Assembly (NCBI GenBank): GCA_041397825.1
Contig: JAWKVX010000007.1
Location: forward strand, 186,001-250,000
DNA length: 64,000 nt
Reading direction: 5' to 3'
Source of the DNA: JANNSX01 sp041397825
Lineage (GTDB): Bacteria; Pseudomonadota; Alphaproteobacteria; Rhizobiales; Hyphomicrobiaceae
The notes under the pieces were generated by a model. The model did not search any database, was not told the DNA's origin, and saw nothing but the letters and a program-made list of their open reading frames with translations. The translations under genes and the position numbers were made by a program. Shown in pieces: positions 14,617 to 25,202 of this stretch (position 1 is its first letter; each line of letters opens with the position of its first letter).

Positions 14617-16206
14617 CTAGCGCTGACCGGAGCGCGGCGGCAGGGTCGCCTGTCGCGTTCCAAGAGCGTCAAGTAACGACACGATGAGATGATCGGGGGC
14701 CACTGGCTTGTGCAAAAGGCCAAACTCACTGGCGGCCGCCGCCGCCAGCCTCTCGATGTCGGTGTCGCCAGTCAATAGCATGCCGGGAGTATCGCGGCCG
14801 ACTGCGCGCCGGATCTCGCGGATCGCATCCGTGCCGGTACGCCCGTCGCGTAGTCGGTAGTCGGCTACGATTACATCGGGGACGAGGCCGCGGTCGTCCA
14901 ATGCCGCAATGACCCCCGCTGCGTCCGTCCCCCCTGCAACGACACAACCGAGGCCAGAAAAATACATTTCGAAGGCCTTGAGCTGGGCGGGCTCATCCTC
15001 AACAATGGCAAGTGTCACCCCGGCAATCGGCGAGGTCTGTCGGGCCCTGTCGGCCGTCGGCGCGGCAATCGGCAGGGTCGAGCCTGCCGCTGGCACCGTA
15101 ATCGTGAAACGGCTACCTGCGCCGGGCGCCGATTTGACGTCGATGGCGTAGCCGCCGAGCGCTGCGAGCCGGCGAACGATGGCGAGGCCCAGGCCGAGTC
15201 CCTTGCGGCGGTCGCGCTCGGGATTGTCGAGCTGAAAGAACTCCTCGAAGACCATATCGAGCTTGTCGGCCGGAATGCCTATGCCGGTGTCGGCGACGAT
15301 GATCTGCCGGTTGGCCCCAAGGCGACGACACCCCAGAAGGATCTTGCCTGCCGGCGTGTAGCTCAAGGCATTGTCCACAAGGTTTCGCAGGATCCCGACC
15401 AGGATGGTCTGGTCGGCCTCCACCACCTCGGATGAGGCAATGATCCGAAGGTCGAGCTTGCGCTCCTGCGCCTTGCCGCGGAGCTCCGTCTCGATCTCCT
15501 CGAAGATGTCGGCCAGCATGACGGGGCCCGGATTGGCCGAGACGGCGCCGGCATCGAGACGAGAGACGTCGAGCAGGCCGGCGAGGAGATCCCGGCAGGC
15601 GTCGACGCAGTGGACCAGGTCATCGGCCAGGCGCCGGGCGCTCGGATTGAGGCCGTGCTGCTTCAGAGCGGCGATATACATCGACATCGCCTGCAAGGGC
15701 TGGCGGAGGTCGTGGCTCGCCGCCGCCAGGAACTGGGACTTGGCCCGGTTGGCGCGCTCCGCCTCCTGCTTGGCGACGGCCAGAGCGGCTTCGACGCGCT
15801 TGCGCCGTGTGATGTCGCGCATGCTGGAGCGGAAGCCGAGCCGATTGCCGGTGGCGTCGTGAATCGGCTGCCAGGAGACCGCCGCCCAGCCTAGGCTGCC
15901 ATCGCACTTGGCGAGGCGGAACTCGATGTCGTTGCCGCTCGACCCGGCACGGGCCTCGTCCAACAGCGCAGCGATGCGGGCCCGATCCTCGGGGTGCACC
16001 AGGCCAATCGGATAGTCGGGCATGGCCAGGCAAGTTGCGACGCTGAGGCCTGTCATGCGCTCGACGGCCGGATTGATCCAGCGCGCCTTCCCCTCCGAGT
16101 CGAACCAGGTCTCCCAATCGTATGTATAATTGGCGATGGTCTCGAAGAGCCGCTCGGCCTCCGTCGGCACAGTTGGGGTGTGCCCGGGATGGAACTCCGT
16201 AGGCAT
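14617..16206 (-). CDS. Hybrid sensor histidine kinase (PAS-HisKA-HATPase-REC)
   Basis: 529 aa, no membrane segment, so a cytoplasmic sensor. Order: PAS domain (about 20-135, with DYPIGLVHPEDR), HisKA with H165 in AASHDLRQPLQAM, HATPase_c with N-box LVDNALSYT, G1 ADTGIGIP and G2 KGLGLGLAI, then a C-terminal receiver with D449 in VIVADYRLRDG. The layout resembles NahK/ErcS-type hybrid kinases that partner with NarL-type regulators. It converges on the amt unit and a NarL-type regulator lies just upstream of amt, so the three may form one signalling unit. The signal is unknown; the PAS domain shows no obvious cofactor-binding residue that I can name. Confidence 0.88.
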   Translation of the reverse strand: MPTEFHPGHTPTVPTEAERLFETIANYTYDWETWFDSEGKARWINPAVERMTGLSVATCLAMPDYPIGLVHPEDRARIAALLDEARAGSSGNDIEFRLAKCDGSLGWAAVSWQPIHDATGNRLGFRSSMRDITRRKRVEAALAVAKQEAERANRAKSQFLAAASHDLRQPLQAMSMYIAALKQHGLNPSARRLADDLVHCVDACRDLLAGLLDVSRLDAGAVSANPGPVMLADIFEEIETELRGKAQERKLDLRIIASSEVVEADQTILVGILRNLVDNALSYTPAGKILLGCRRLGANRQIIVADTGIGIPADKLDMVFEEFFQLDNPERDRRKGLGLGLAIVRRLAALGGYAIDVKSAPGAGSRFTITVPAAGSTLPIAAPTADRARQTSPIAGVTLAIVEDEPAQLKAFEMYFSGLGCVVAGGTDAAGVIAALDDRGLVPDVIVADYRLRDGRTGTDAIREIRRAVGRDTPGMLLTGDTDIERLAAAAASEFGLLHKPVAPDHLIVSLLDALGTRQATLPPRSGQR

Positions 16207-16326
16207 GTGACTCCGCTCTTCGGATTAGTGTAGCGCGACCGGGCTCTGCTTGTCACACTCGACGCCGGACCTGTCTTTGCTATAGCAGCATGGCACGGGG
16301 CTTGGCCAAGTCAATCGAGGAGCGAG

Positions 16327-17925
16327 ATGCCCGCAAAAATGACATTGCCGAACGGGCTGGTGCTGAAGGCGGAGATTCCGGATGGCGCCACGCATGTCTT
16401 GACCGCCGAGGCGCTGGGTTTCCTAACCGACCTGCATCGCACCTTTGAGAGCGAGCGGCGGACACGGCTTGCCGCGCGCGCCGAGCGGCAGAAGCGTTTC
16501 GACGCCGGCGAGCTTCCACGGTTCCTTCCGGAGACTTCCGCCATCCGCGAGGGAGCTTGGCGCATCCGGCCGGCCCCTGCCGATCTCGCCGACCGCCGCG
16601 TCGAGATCACCGGTCCCACCGACGCCAAAATGGTGATCAACGCGCTCAACTCCGGCGCGAAGGTCTTCATGGCCGATTTCGAGGACGCCAACGCGCCGAC
16701 CTTCGCCAACATGGTCGAGGGCCAGGCAAACATGCTGGCGCGCTGGGAGGGTAAGCTCGGTTTCACCGATCCGGTGTCCGGCAAAGTCTATGCGCTCGGA
16801 AGCAGGCCTGCGGTTCTGATTGTGCGGCCGCGCGGCTGGCATCTGCCCGAGGCCCATGTCGAGGTCGATGGCCAGCCGATGTCGGGGGCACTGTTCGACT
16901 TCGGCCTCTACGTCTTCCACTGCGCCAAGCGCGCTTTGGCTGCCGGCTCCGGTCCCTATTTCTACTTGCCGAAGATGGAGAGTCATCTCGAGGCGCGGCT
17001 ATGGAGCGAGGTCTTCGTTCATGCCGAAACGGCACTCGGTTTGGCAAAGGGGACGATCCGCGCCACTGTCTTGATCGAGACGCTGCCCGCGGCCTTCGAG
17101 ATGGACGAGATTCTCTACGAGCTCCGCGATCACATCGTGGGCCTCAACTGCGGTCGCTGGGATTACATCTTCTCCTTCATCAAGACGCTTCGGAACAATC
17201 CGGACTACATCCTGCCCGACCGCTCGCAGGTCGTGATGGGCAAGGCCTTTCTCCGCAACTACTCGCTCCTCTTGATCAAGACCTGCCATCGACGGGGCGC
17301 GTTCGCGATGGGCGGCATGGCGGCGCAGATTCCGAACCGCAAAGATCCCGAGGCCAACGCCGCAGCATTCCAGCGGGTCAAGGACGACAAGGAGCGCGAG
17401 GCGTCTGATGGTCACGACGGAACATGGGTCGCGCATCCCGATCTCGTGCCGGTGGCCGCGGAGGTGTTCGACCGGCTGATGCCCCAACCGAACCAGCTCG
17501 ATCGTGCTCGTGAGGACGTGAGCGTAACCGAAGCAGACCTCCTGACCGTGCATGAAGGAACAAGGACGGAAGCCTGTTTCCGCGAGAATATCCGGGTCGG
17601 TATCCAATACATCGAAGCGTGGCTCCGCGGACGTGGTGCCGTTCCCCTCTACAACCTCATGGAGGATGCCGCGACCGCCGAGATCAGCCGGTCGCAGAAT
17701 TGGCAATGGCTCAAATTCGGTGTCACGCTTGAGGGCGGCACGAAAGTCACGAAGGCATGGGCGGAAGCGCTGATCACTGAGGAGGTCGAGCGCATCAAGA
17801 GTGAGATCGGCACTGAGGCCTTCGCCCAAGGCCGGTTCTCGGAGGCGATAGAACTGTTCCGATCGCTTTCGACCGCCGATCGGCTCGAGGCCTTCCTGAC
17901 GCTGCCGGCCTACAGGAAGCTGTAG
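16327..17925 (+). CDS. aceB: Malate synthase A
   Basis: Condenses glyoxylate with acetyl-CoA to malate (glyoxylate bypass and glyoxylate detoxification). 532 aa, the usual length of the A isoform (G is about 720 aa). The family signature is visible as RDHIVGLNCGRWDYIF, with upstream GPTDAKMVINALNSGA and FMADFEDANAPTFANM, and downstream KTCHRRGAFAMGGMAAQIPNRK. GAGGAGCGAG precedes the ATG. The 120 bases upstream separate it from the divergent kinase gene. No isocitrate lyase gene is present in the window. It is followed after 22 bases by mtnA, so they may be co-transcribed although their pathways are unrelated. Confidence 0.93.
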   Translation: MPAKMTLPNGLVLKAEIPDGATHVLTAEALGFLTDLHRTFESERRTRLAARAERQKRFDAGELPRFLPETSAIREGAWRIRPAPADLADRRVEITGPTDAKMVINALNSGAKVFMADFEDANAPTFANMVEGQANMLARWEGKLGFTDPVSGKVYALGSRPAVLIVRPRGWHLPEAHVEVDGQPMSGALFDFGLYVFHCAKRALAAGSGPYFYLPKMESHLEARLWSEVFVHAETALGLAKGTIRATVLIETLPAAFEMDEILYELRDHIVGLNCGRWDYIFSFIKTLRNNPDYILPDRSQVVMGKAFLRNYSLLLIKTCHRRGAFAMGGMAAQIPNRKDPEANAAAFQRVKDDKEREASDGHDGTWVAHPDLVPVAAEVFDRLMPQPNQLDRAREDVSVTEADLLTVHEGTRTEACFRENIRVGIQYIEAWLRGRGAVPLYNLMEDAATAEISRSQNWQWLKFGVTLEGGTKVTKAWAEALITEEVERIKSEIGTEAFAQGRFSEAIELFRSLSTADRLEAFLTLPAYRKL

Positions 17926-17947
17926 GCGGTGGATGGGAGGACCGGCG

Positions 17948-19063
17948 ATGCAAGTCGATGGCAAGCCGTTTCGCACGATCTGGCTCGGCGGGGACGGCCG
18001 GACGGTTGAAATTCTCGACCAGACCCGGTTCCCGCATCTCTTCGAGGTGGTGCGACTCGGCACACTCGACGATGCCGCACGCGCCATTCGCGACATGCAG
18101 GTGCGTGGTGCCCCGCTCATCGGAGTGACGGCGGCCTACGGCTTGGCGCTGGCGACGACCGAGGACGCGAGCGACGCCGGGCTCGCGCGCGCAGCTGAGA
18201 TCTTGCTCAGGACACGCCCGACGGCCGTCAATCTCCGCTGGGCGCTGGACGAGATGCAGCGCGTGCTCGCCCCACTCGCGCCGGAGGAGCGCCGGGCAGC
18301 GGCCTATGCGCGAGCCGGACGAATGGCCGACGAGGATGTGGCGCTCAATCAGGCGATCGGGCGACACGGGCTCCGGCTGATCGAGGCCGTTGCCACCAGC
18401 AAGCCCGCCGGGGCTTCCATCAACATCCTCACACATTGCAACGCCGGCTGGCTTGCGACCGTCGATTGGGGCACGGCGACGGCGCCGATCTACATGGCGC
18501 ACGACGCCGGGCTCCCCGTCCATGTCTGGGTCGACGAGACGCGGCCGCGCAATCAGGGCGCTTCCCTGACCGCCTGGGAGCTCGGCAAGCACGGCGTGCC
18601 GCATACGCTCATTGCCGACAATGCCGGCGGTCATCTCATGCAGCATGGAGACGTCGATCTCTGCATCGTCGGCAGCGACCGGACGACGGCGGCCGGCGAT
18701 GTCTGCAACAAGATCGGTACCTATCTCAAGGCGCTGGCTGCCCGCGACAACAGCGTGCCGTTCTATGTGGCGCTGCCGTCATCGACCATCGACTTCGCGA
18801 TTGCCGATGGCCGTCGCGACATTCCGATCGAGCAGCGGCCGGCGCGAGAGGTGACGCATCTCACTGGCGTCGCCGAGGACGGCAGCATGGTGACGATCCG
18901 TGTCGTGCCGGAGTGCACGCCCGCCGCAAACCCGGCGTTCGATGTCACGCCGGCCCGCCTCGTCACCGGTCTCATCACCGAGCGCGGCGTCATCGCCGCC
19001 AGCACCGAGGCGATCCGAGCGGCGTTCCCGGAGTGCGCTTCTGTGCCGAGTGTCTTGTGCTAG
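17948..19063 (+). CDS. mtnA: S-methyl-5-thioribose-1-phosphate isomerase
   Basis: Isomerises methylthioribose-1-phosphate to methylthioribulose-1-phosphate in the methionine salvage pathway. 371 aa, normal for the family. Landmarks: MQVRGAPLIGVTAAYGLAL near the N-terminus, catalytic Cys in ILTHCNAGWLATVDWGTA, WVDETRPRNQGASLTAWEL, and catalytic Asp in CIVGSDRTTAAGDVCNKIGT. The start at 17948 is chosen over an in-frame ATG at 17933 because GGGAGG then lies 7 bases upstream. mtnP, which makes the preceding intermediate, is found about 20 kb away; the lower-pathway mtn genes are not in the window. Confidence 0.93.
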   Translation: MQVDGKPFRTIWLGGDGRTVEILDQTRFPHLFEVVRLGTLDDAARAIRDMQVRGAPLIGVTAAYGLALATTEDASDAGLARAAEILLRTRPTAVNLRWALDEMQRVLAPLAPEERRAAAYARAGRMADEDVALNQAIGRHGLRLIEAVATSKPAGASINILTHCNAGWLATVDWGTATAPIYMAHDAGLPVHVWVDETRPRNQGASLTAWELGKHGVPHTLIADNAGGHLMQHGDVDLCIVGSDRTTAAGDVCNKIGTYLKALAARDNSVPFYVALPSSTIDFAIADGRRDIPIEQRPAREVTHLTGVAEDGSMVTIRVVPECTPAANPAFDVTPARLVTGLITERGVIAASTEAIRAAFPECASVPSVLC

Positions 19064-19090
19064 GATCTTGCGGGCGAGGGAGACATCGAA

Positions 19091-19756
19091 ATGACCACCT
19101 ATCTCATCACTGGAGCGAGCCGTGGCATCGGCGCGGAGATGGTGACCCAGCTGTGTGACCGCGGCGACGCCGTGCTCGCCGCCTGCCGGAGCGCCGCGCC
19201 GCATCTCGCCAAGCTCGGTGTCAAGGTCATCGACGGCGTCGAGGTGACGAATCCGCTCGCGGTGGCGCACCTCGCCGGCCAGCTCAAGGGGCAGACGATC
19301 GATGTACTCATCAACAATGCAGGCATCTCGCACTCGGAGGGCTGGGAGACGGAATCGCTCGACATCATGCGGCAGCTCTTCGAGGTGAACGCCCTCGGAC
19401 CGGTCGAGGTGACCAGGCGCCTGCTCCCCTATTTGGCGCCGCGCGCCAAAATCGTGATGATCTCGAGCCGCCTCGGCTCCATCGCCGATACCTCGGCCGC
19501 CATTCCCGACATCGGCTACCGCATGTCGAAGGCCGCCCTCAATATCGCCGGCAAGCTGATGGCCGAGACCCTGAAACCGAAAGGCATGACGGTCCTGATG
19601 ATTCACCCGGGCTATGTTAGAACCGAGATGAATGACGGACGCGGCGATATCGATGCCGGGACCTCGGCCAAGGGCGTCATCGGGCTCATCGACCGGCTGG
19701 GGATCGAGGAGACCGGCAGCTACTGGCATGTCGAGGGCCGTCGGATCCCCTGGTGA
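19091..19756 (+). CDS. Short-chain dehydrogenase/reductase
   Basis: 221-aa classical SDR oxidoreductase. Nucleotide-binding TYLITGASRGIGAEM at residues 3-17, structural NNAG in DVLINNAGISHSEG, and the active-site Ser plus YxxxK in SSRLGSIADT and YRMSKAALN. Related to the short C-factor/CsgA-like SDRs that end soon after the catalytic region. Substrate cannot be predicted. GAGGGAGACATCGAA precedes the ATG, 27 bases after mtnA, so it probably shares that transcript. Confidence 0.87.
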   Translation: MTTYLITGASRGIGAEMVTQLCDRGDAVLAACRSAAPHLAKLGVKVIDGVEVTNPLAVAHLAGQLKGQTIDVLINNAGISHSEGWETESLDIMRQLFEVNALGPVEVTRRLLPYLAPRAKIVMISSRLGSIADTSAAIPDIGYRMSKAALNIAGKLMAETLKPKGMTVLMIHPGYVRTEMNDGRGDIDAGTSAKGVIGLIDRLGIEETGSYWHVEGRRIPW

Positions 19757-19821
19757 TCCGCCCTACCCTCATCCACAACCTCCTGCCCGCTTCACGCCCC
19801 GAATCGCGCTAACTGGAGGGC

Positions 19822-21678
<1,857 letters not shown>

Positions 21679-21702
21679 AGGCGTACATCGCGTTCCAGGC
21701 CC

Positions 21703-22146
21703 TCAGCCGCCCTTCTTCGACGGATCGATCCACTTGCCGAGCAGCGCGGTCGCCTGCAGCTCGTAGCCGAGCGAGTCATAAAAGGCGAGCACCGGCTCGT
21801 TGCCATGACGCACGAAGAGATTGATCTTCCAGATCCCGCGATCGAGCAGCCATTGCTCGGCCGCCTGCATCATCTGGCGCCCGTATCCCTGCCGTTTGGC
21901 GCCAGGATCGACCGAGAGATAGTAGACGATGCCGCGATGGCCGTCATGGCCGACCATGGCGCTGGCAACGATCCTGTCGCCGAGAAGCCCGACGAGAACG
22001 TCGGACGCTGGGCCGCTTCGGGCAAAGGCAAGGTCGCGTGCTGGATCGTTCCACGGCCGTGTCAATCCACAGGCGTTCCACAGAGCGATGACGGTGGCTT
22101 CTTCGCCATCGGCGATCGCCCGGATCGTGAGCTGGGGCTCGCTCAC
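21703..22146 (-). CDS. GNAT family N-acetyltransferase
   Basis: 147-aa acetyltransferase of the YpeA type. The acetyl-CoA pyrophosphate-binding motif is VDPGAKRQGYGRQMM, with the C-terminal FYDSLGYELQ. The start is GTG at 22146, where its GTGA overlaps the stop of the upstream FAD-oxidase gene by 4 bases, implying translational coupling; a longer open frame upstream lies inside that gene and is rejected. Substrate unknown. Confidence 0.85.
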   Translation of the reverse strand: MSEPQLTIRAIADGEEATVIALWNACGLTRPWNDPARDLAFARSGPASDVLVGLLGDRIVASAMVGHDGHRGIVYYLSVDPGAKRQGYGRQMMQAAEQWLLDRGIWKINLFVRHGNEPVLAFYDSLGYELQATALLGKWIDPSKKGG

Positions 22147-23588
22147 AGGACTTTGCCCGGATTGAGAATGCCGAGAGGATCGAGTGCGCGCTTGATCTGG
22201 CGCATCATCTCGATCTCGACGGGGCTTTTCACGGTGACGAGCTGATCGCGTTTCAGGCGACCGATGCCATGCTCGGCCGAGATCGAGCCGCCGAGCTCGA
22301 GCACCAGATTGTACAGCGGCCCCGAGATCTCCCACCAGCGGCGCATGAACTCCTCGCCGTCCATGCCGGGCGGCTGGCTCACATTGTAGTGCAGATTGCC
22401 GTCGCCGAAGTGGCCGAAGGAGAGCGGGCGTGTGCCCGGCATCGCATTCTCGATGAGTGCATTCCCGCGCCGAATCAACTCCGGGATCAGTGCAATGGGC
22501 ACGGAAACGTCATGCTTCAGGGAGCCGCCCTCGAGCCGCTGCGTGTCGGGCAGCGACTCTCTGAGCCGCCACAGCGCTGCCTGCTGGTCGAGCGAGCTGG
22601 CGATCGCCGCATCCTCGACGAGGCCGCTCTCGAGGGCGTCGCCAATGATCGCCTCGGCGAGCGTCGCGCTGTCGCCATCGCCCTGGAAGCCGGCTATGTC
22701 CATCAGCGCATACCAGTTGTGCGGACGGCTCAGGGGATTGCGGGCACCGGCGACATGCCTTTCGAGGAAGCTGAGCGCCAGCGCCGGCATGACCTCGAAG
22801 GCGGTGAGTGCGGGTCCCGAGCGCTGACGCGCCTCACGGAAAAAGGCACCGACGGCCTCGATGTCGGGCAGGCCGACAAAGGCCGTGGTCGTCTCGGCAG
22901 GCTTTGGCCAGAGCTTCAGCACCGCCGCCGTGATGAGCCCGAGCGTGCCTTCGCCGCCGATGAAAAGTTGCTTCAGGTCGTAGCCGGTGTTGTCCTTGCG
23001 TAGCGCCTTGAGGCCATTCCAAACCTCGCCGCTGGCGAGCACCACCTCGAGGCCGAGCACCATGTCGCGCGCATTGCCGTAGGCGAGCACGGCGACGCCG
23101 CCGGCGTTGGTCGACAGATTGCCACCGATGGTGCAGGTGCCTTCCGAGGCGAGGCTCAACGGGAAGAGGCGGCTCTCCGCGTCGGCGACCTCCTGGATGC
23201 GCTGGAGTGTGACGCCGGCTTCAGCGACGAGGGTGTTGCCTTCCGGGTCGACGGCTCTGATCTTGTCGAGACGCGCCAGGCTGACCACAACCTCGGCGCC
23301 GTCCTCATGCGGGATCTGGCCGCCGACGAGGCCGGTATTGCCACCCTGCGGAACGATGGCGGTGCGGGTCTCGGTGGCAAGTGCCAGGATCGCTGCCACC
23401 TCGGCCGTCGAGCCGGGGCGCAGGACGATCGGTGTCTTGCCGGTGAAGAGGCCCCGCCATTCCCTGAGGTAGGCGGTCTGAGCCGCCGGATCGCGGATGG
23501 CGTGTTTATCGCCCACGATCGCCGCGAAACGGGCGAGCGTCTCCGGCGTCGGCGGTGTCAGGCGAGCGGGTGGATGATCCTGGGCCAT
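22143..23588 (-). CDS. FAD-binding oxidoreductase (D-2-hydroxyacid dehydrogenase, GlcD/D2HGDH type)
   Basis: 481-aa flavoprotein of the FAD-linked oxidase (VAO/PCMH) family. The FAD-binding segment is visible as IVPQGGNTGLVGGQIP and FPLSLASEGTCTIGGNLSTNAGG, followed by FIGGEGTLGLITAAVLKL, and the C-terminal oxidase domain with PLSFGHFGDGNLHYNVSQ and SISAEHGIGRLK. Members oxidise D-lactate, D-2-hydroxyglutarate or glycolate; the exact substrate cannot be read from sequence. The start at 23588 (MAQDHPPARL) is preferred; in-frame ATGs up to 23624 exist and neither has a strong ribosome site. Confidence 0.88.
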   Translation of the reverse strand: MAQDHPPARLTPPTPETLARFAAIVGDKHAIRDPAAQTAYLREWRGLFTGKTPIVLRPGSTAEVAAILALATETRTAIVPQGGNTGLVGGQIPHEDGAEVVVSLARLDKIRAVDPEGNTLVAEAGVTLQRIQEVADAESRLFPLSLASEGTCTIGGNLSTNAGGVAVLAYGNARDMVLGLEVVLASGEVWNGLKALRKDNTGYDLKQLFIGGEGTLGLITAAVLKLWPKPAETTTAFVGLPDIEAVGAFFREARQRSGPALTAFEVMPALALSFLERHVAGARNPLSRPHNWYALMDIAGFQGDGDSATLAEAIIGDALESGLVEDAAIASSLDQQAALWRLRESLPDTQRLEGGSLKHDVSVPIALIPELIRRGNALIENAMPGTRPLSFGHFGDGNLHYNVSQPPGMDGEEFMRRWWEISGPLYNLVLELGGSISAEHGIGRLKRDQLVTVKSPVEIEMMRQIKRALDPLGILNPGKVL

Positions 23589-23728
23589 GGAACGCATGGG
23601 GGCAGAGGCCGGGTGTGGCGTCAAGTGGGCGGGTCCGTGGATTGTCGCGCCTGATCGGCTCGAGGTATGGACGACCGGGGGCGGGGAGCTCGTAGCTTAC
23701 ACGGATTGCAGGGAAAGAGAGAGATACG

Positions 23729-24217
23729 ATGGTGGTGAGAGAACTTGCAGGTTACGAATTCGCGGACACGGTGACACCGCATGCGGCGTCCTTCGATGTG
23801 AATGGGCATGTGAATGTCGGCTATTATGGCGTGTTCTTCGATCTCGCCGCCGACGTCTGGATGACCCGGCACGGCATGTCGGAAGCTTACATCACGACGA
23901 ACAAGCACAGCATGTTCATCAGCGAGAGCCGCACGCGCTACTTCCGCGAGGTGACGCCGGGCGGCAAGATGGACATCTACTTCCGCATCCATGATCTGTC
24001 GCCCAAAGCGCTGCTGGGACATCTGGCCATGCGGGATCCCGAGACCGGCGAGCTGATCGCGGCCTTGGAGGCGTTGTGGCTGAGCGTCGACCTGACGACA
24101 CGGCGGGTCGCCCCGTTCGAGGCGGTGATCTACGACGAGTTCACGCGCGTGAAGGCCGAGCATCACCGGGCGAAGGCGGGGATACCGTTCGAAGGGATGA
24201 TTGTGTTCAGGAGGTGA
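23729..24217 (+). CDS. Acyl-CoA thioesterase-like hot-dog protein
   Basis: 162-aa single hot-dog domain protein of the 4HBT/thioesterase-like group. The N-terminal active-site region is HAASFDVNGHVNVGYYGVFFDLAAD, quoted in part as VNGHVNVGYYGVFFD, equivalent to the D-x-x-G-H-V-N-x-x-x-Y motif of 4HBT enzymes. It likely hydrolyses a short acyl-CoA or carnitine ester. GGGAAAGAGAGAG precedes the start. It stands alone, divergent from the FAD oxidase gene. Confidence 0.82.
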   Translation: MVVRELAGYEFADTVTPHAASFDVNGHVNVGYYGVFFDLAADVWMTRHGMSEAYITTNKHSMFISESRTRYFREVTPGGKMDIYFRIHDLSPKALLGHLAMRDPETGELIAALEALWLSVDLTTRRVAPFEAVIYDEFTRVKAEHHRAKAGIPFEGMIVFRR

Positions 24218-24357
24218 GGGGGACGGATAGGGAGCGAGCAGGCGAATGAGCCAAAGGGACATTGACCCTGCGACATGCGAGTGCATGTCTTCCTCGTCAT
24301 GCGTTCCCTCATCGAGGATCGCCTTATCAATTGCGAGCAGAGGCGCCGAGATTTGCC

Positions 24358-25128
24358 GTGAAGCTCAAGACGAACAGTTACATTATCTGCAGCACGCCGC
24401 GGACCGGCAGCACCCTGCTGTGTGATCTGCTGGCTTCAACCAAAGTCGCCGGAAATCCCGACTCGTTCTTCATGCGCGATGTTGACCCGGTTTGGACAGA
24501 ACGGTGGGGGCTTCCGGACCGCGGCGATCAAAGCGATGCGGACCGCAGCAGAGCTTACCTCGCAGCAGCCATCAATACTGGCAGGGGTGGAACAGGAGTA
24601 TTTGGCCTTCGGCTGATGCGAGAAGATCTAGGTGACTTGATTGCGCTGATTGACAAGGTTTTCCCGGGTTTGCAGTCGGACAAGGCACGGCTTCGAGCGG
24701 CATTCGGCAACGTTGCCTACATTCATCTGGCGCGTGACGACAAGCTCGCCCAGGCGATTTCCGTGATCAAGGCAGAGCAAACGGGGCTATGGCACATCGC
24801 GCCTGACGGGACTGAACTTGAACGTGTCGGGCCTCCGAAAGAACCCGAGTACGATTTCAACCGGATTGCCGGTAAGATCGCGCAGTTGGAGGGGGCCGAC
24901 GCGGCCTGGAGCTCCTGGTTCCAGGCGGAAGGTATCGAACCCTTTCTCATCGAATACGAGAAATTCTCAGCTGATCCGGCGACGTTCGTCGCGCACATCT
25001 GTCGAGCATTGGGTGTCACCGAGCCGGCGTCCGAGAGCCTGAGGCCAAGCGTTGCCAAACTATCTGACGGCATCAGCTCCGAGTGGGTTCGTCGTTATCG
25101 GGAAGACTGCAGGAGAAGCGGCCCGTAA
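24358..25128 (+). CDS. Stf0-type sulfotransferase
   Basis: About 256 aa if started at the GTG at 24358 (KLKTNSYIICSTPRTGSTLL), or 288 aa from an ATG at 24262; the shorter form matches the family's N-terminus. The PAPS 5'-phosphosulfate-binding loop is STPRTGSTLLCDLLAST, and the acidic-Arg region VAYIHLARDDKLAQAISVI contains the 3'-phosphate-binding RDD/Ser segment. Stf0 of mycobacteria sulfates trehalose; a sugar or glycolipid is likely here. The gene looks less GC-rich than its neighbours by eye and has no functional partner nearby, hinting at acquisition by transfer. Confidence 0.8.
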   Translation: MKLKTNSYIICSTPRTGSTLLCDLLASTKVAGNPDSFFMRDVDPVWTERWGLPDRGDQSDADRSRAYLAAAINTGRGGTGVFGLRLMREDLGDLIALIDKVFPGLQSDKARLRAAFGNVAYIHLARDDKLAQAISVIKAEQTGLWHIAPDGTELERVGPPKEPEYDFNRIAGKIAQLEGADAAWSSWFQAEGIEPFLIEYEKFSADPATFVAHICRALGVTEPASESLRPSVAKLSDGISSEWVRRYREDCRRSGP

Positions 25129-25202
25129 CGGAGCGAGCTTTGTTGTAGCTGACGAACGCCCGCTCCCGGGCACGTTGGCGATCAATTGCCTGCCACCTGC
25201 CC

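Noticed and set aside
16207..16326. Promoter of aceB with TTGTCA and CTATAG
   Set aside because: The elements are about 24 bases apart, too far for a normal sigma-70 spacing, so not called.
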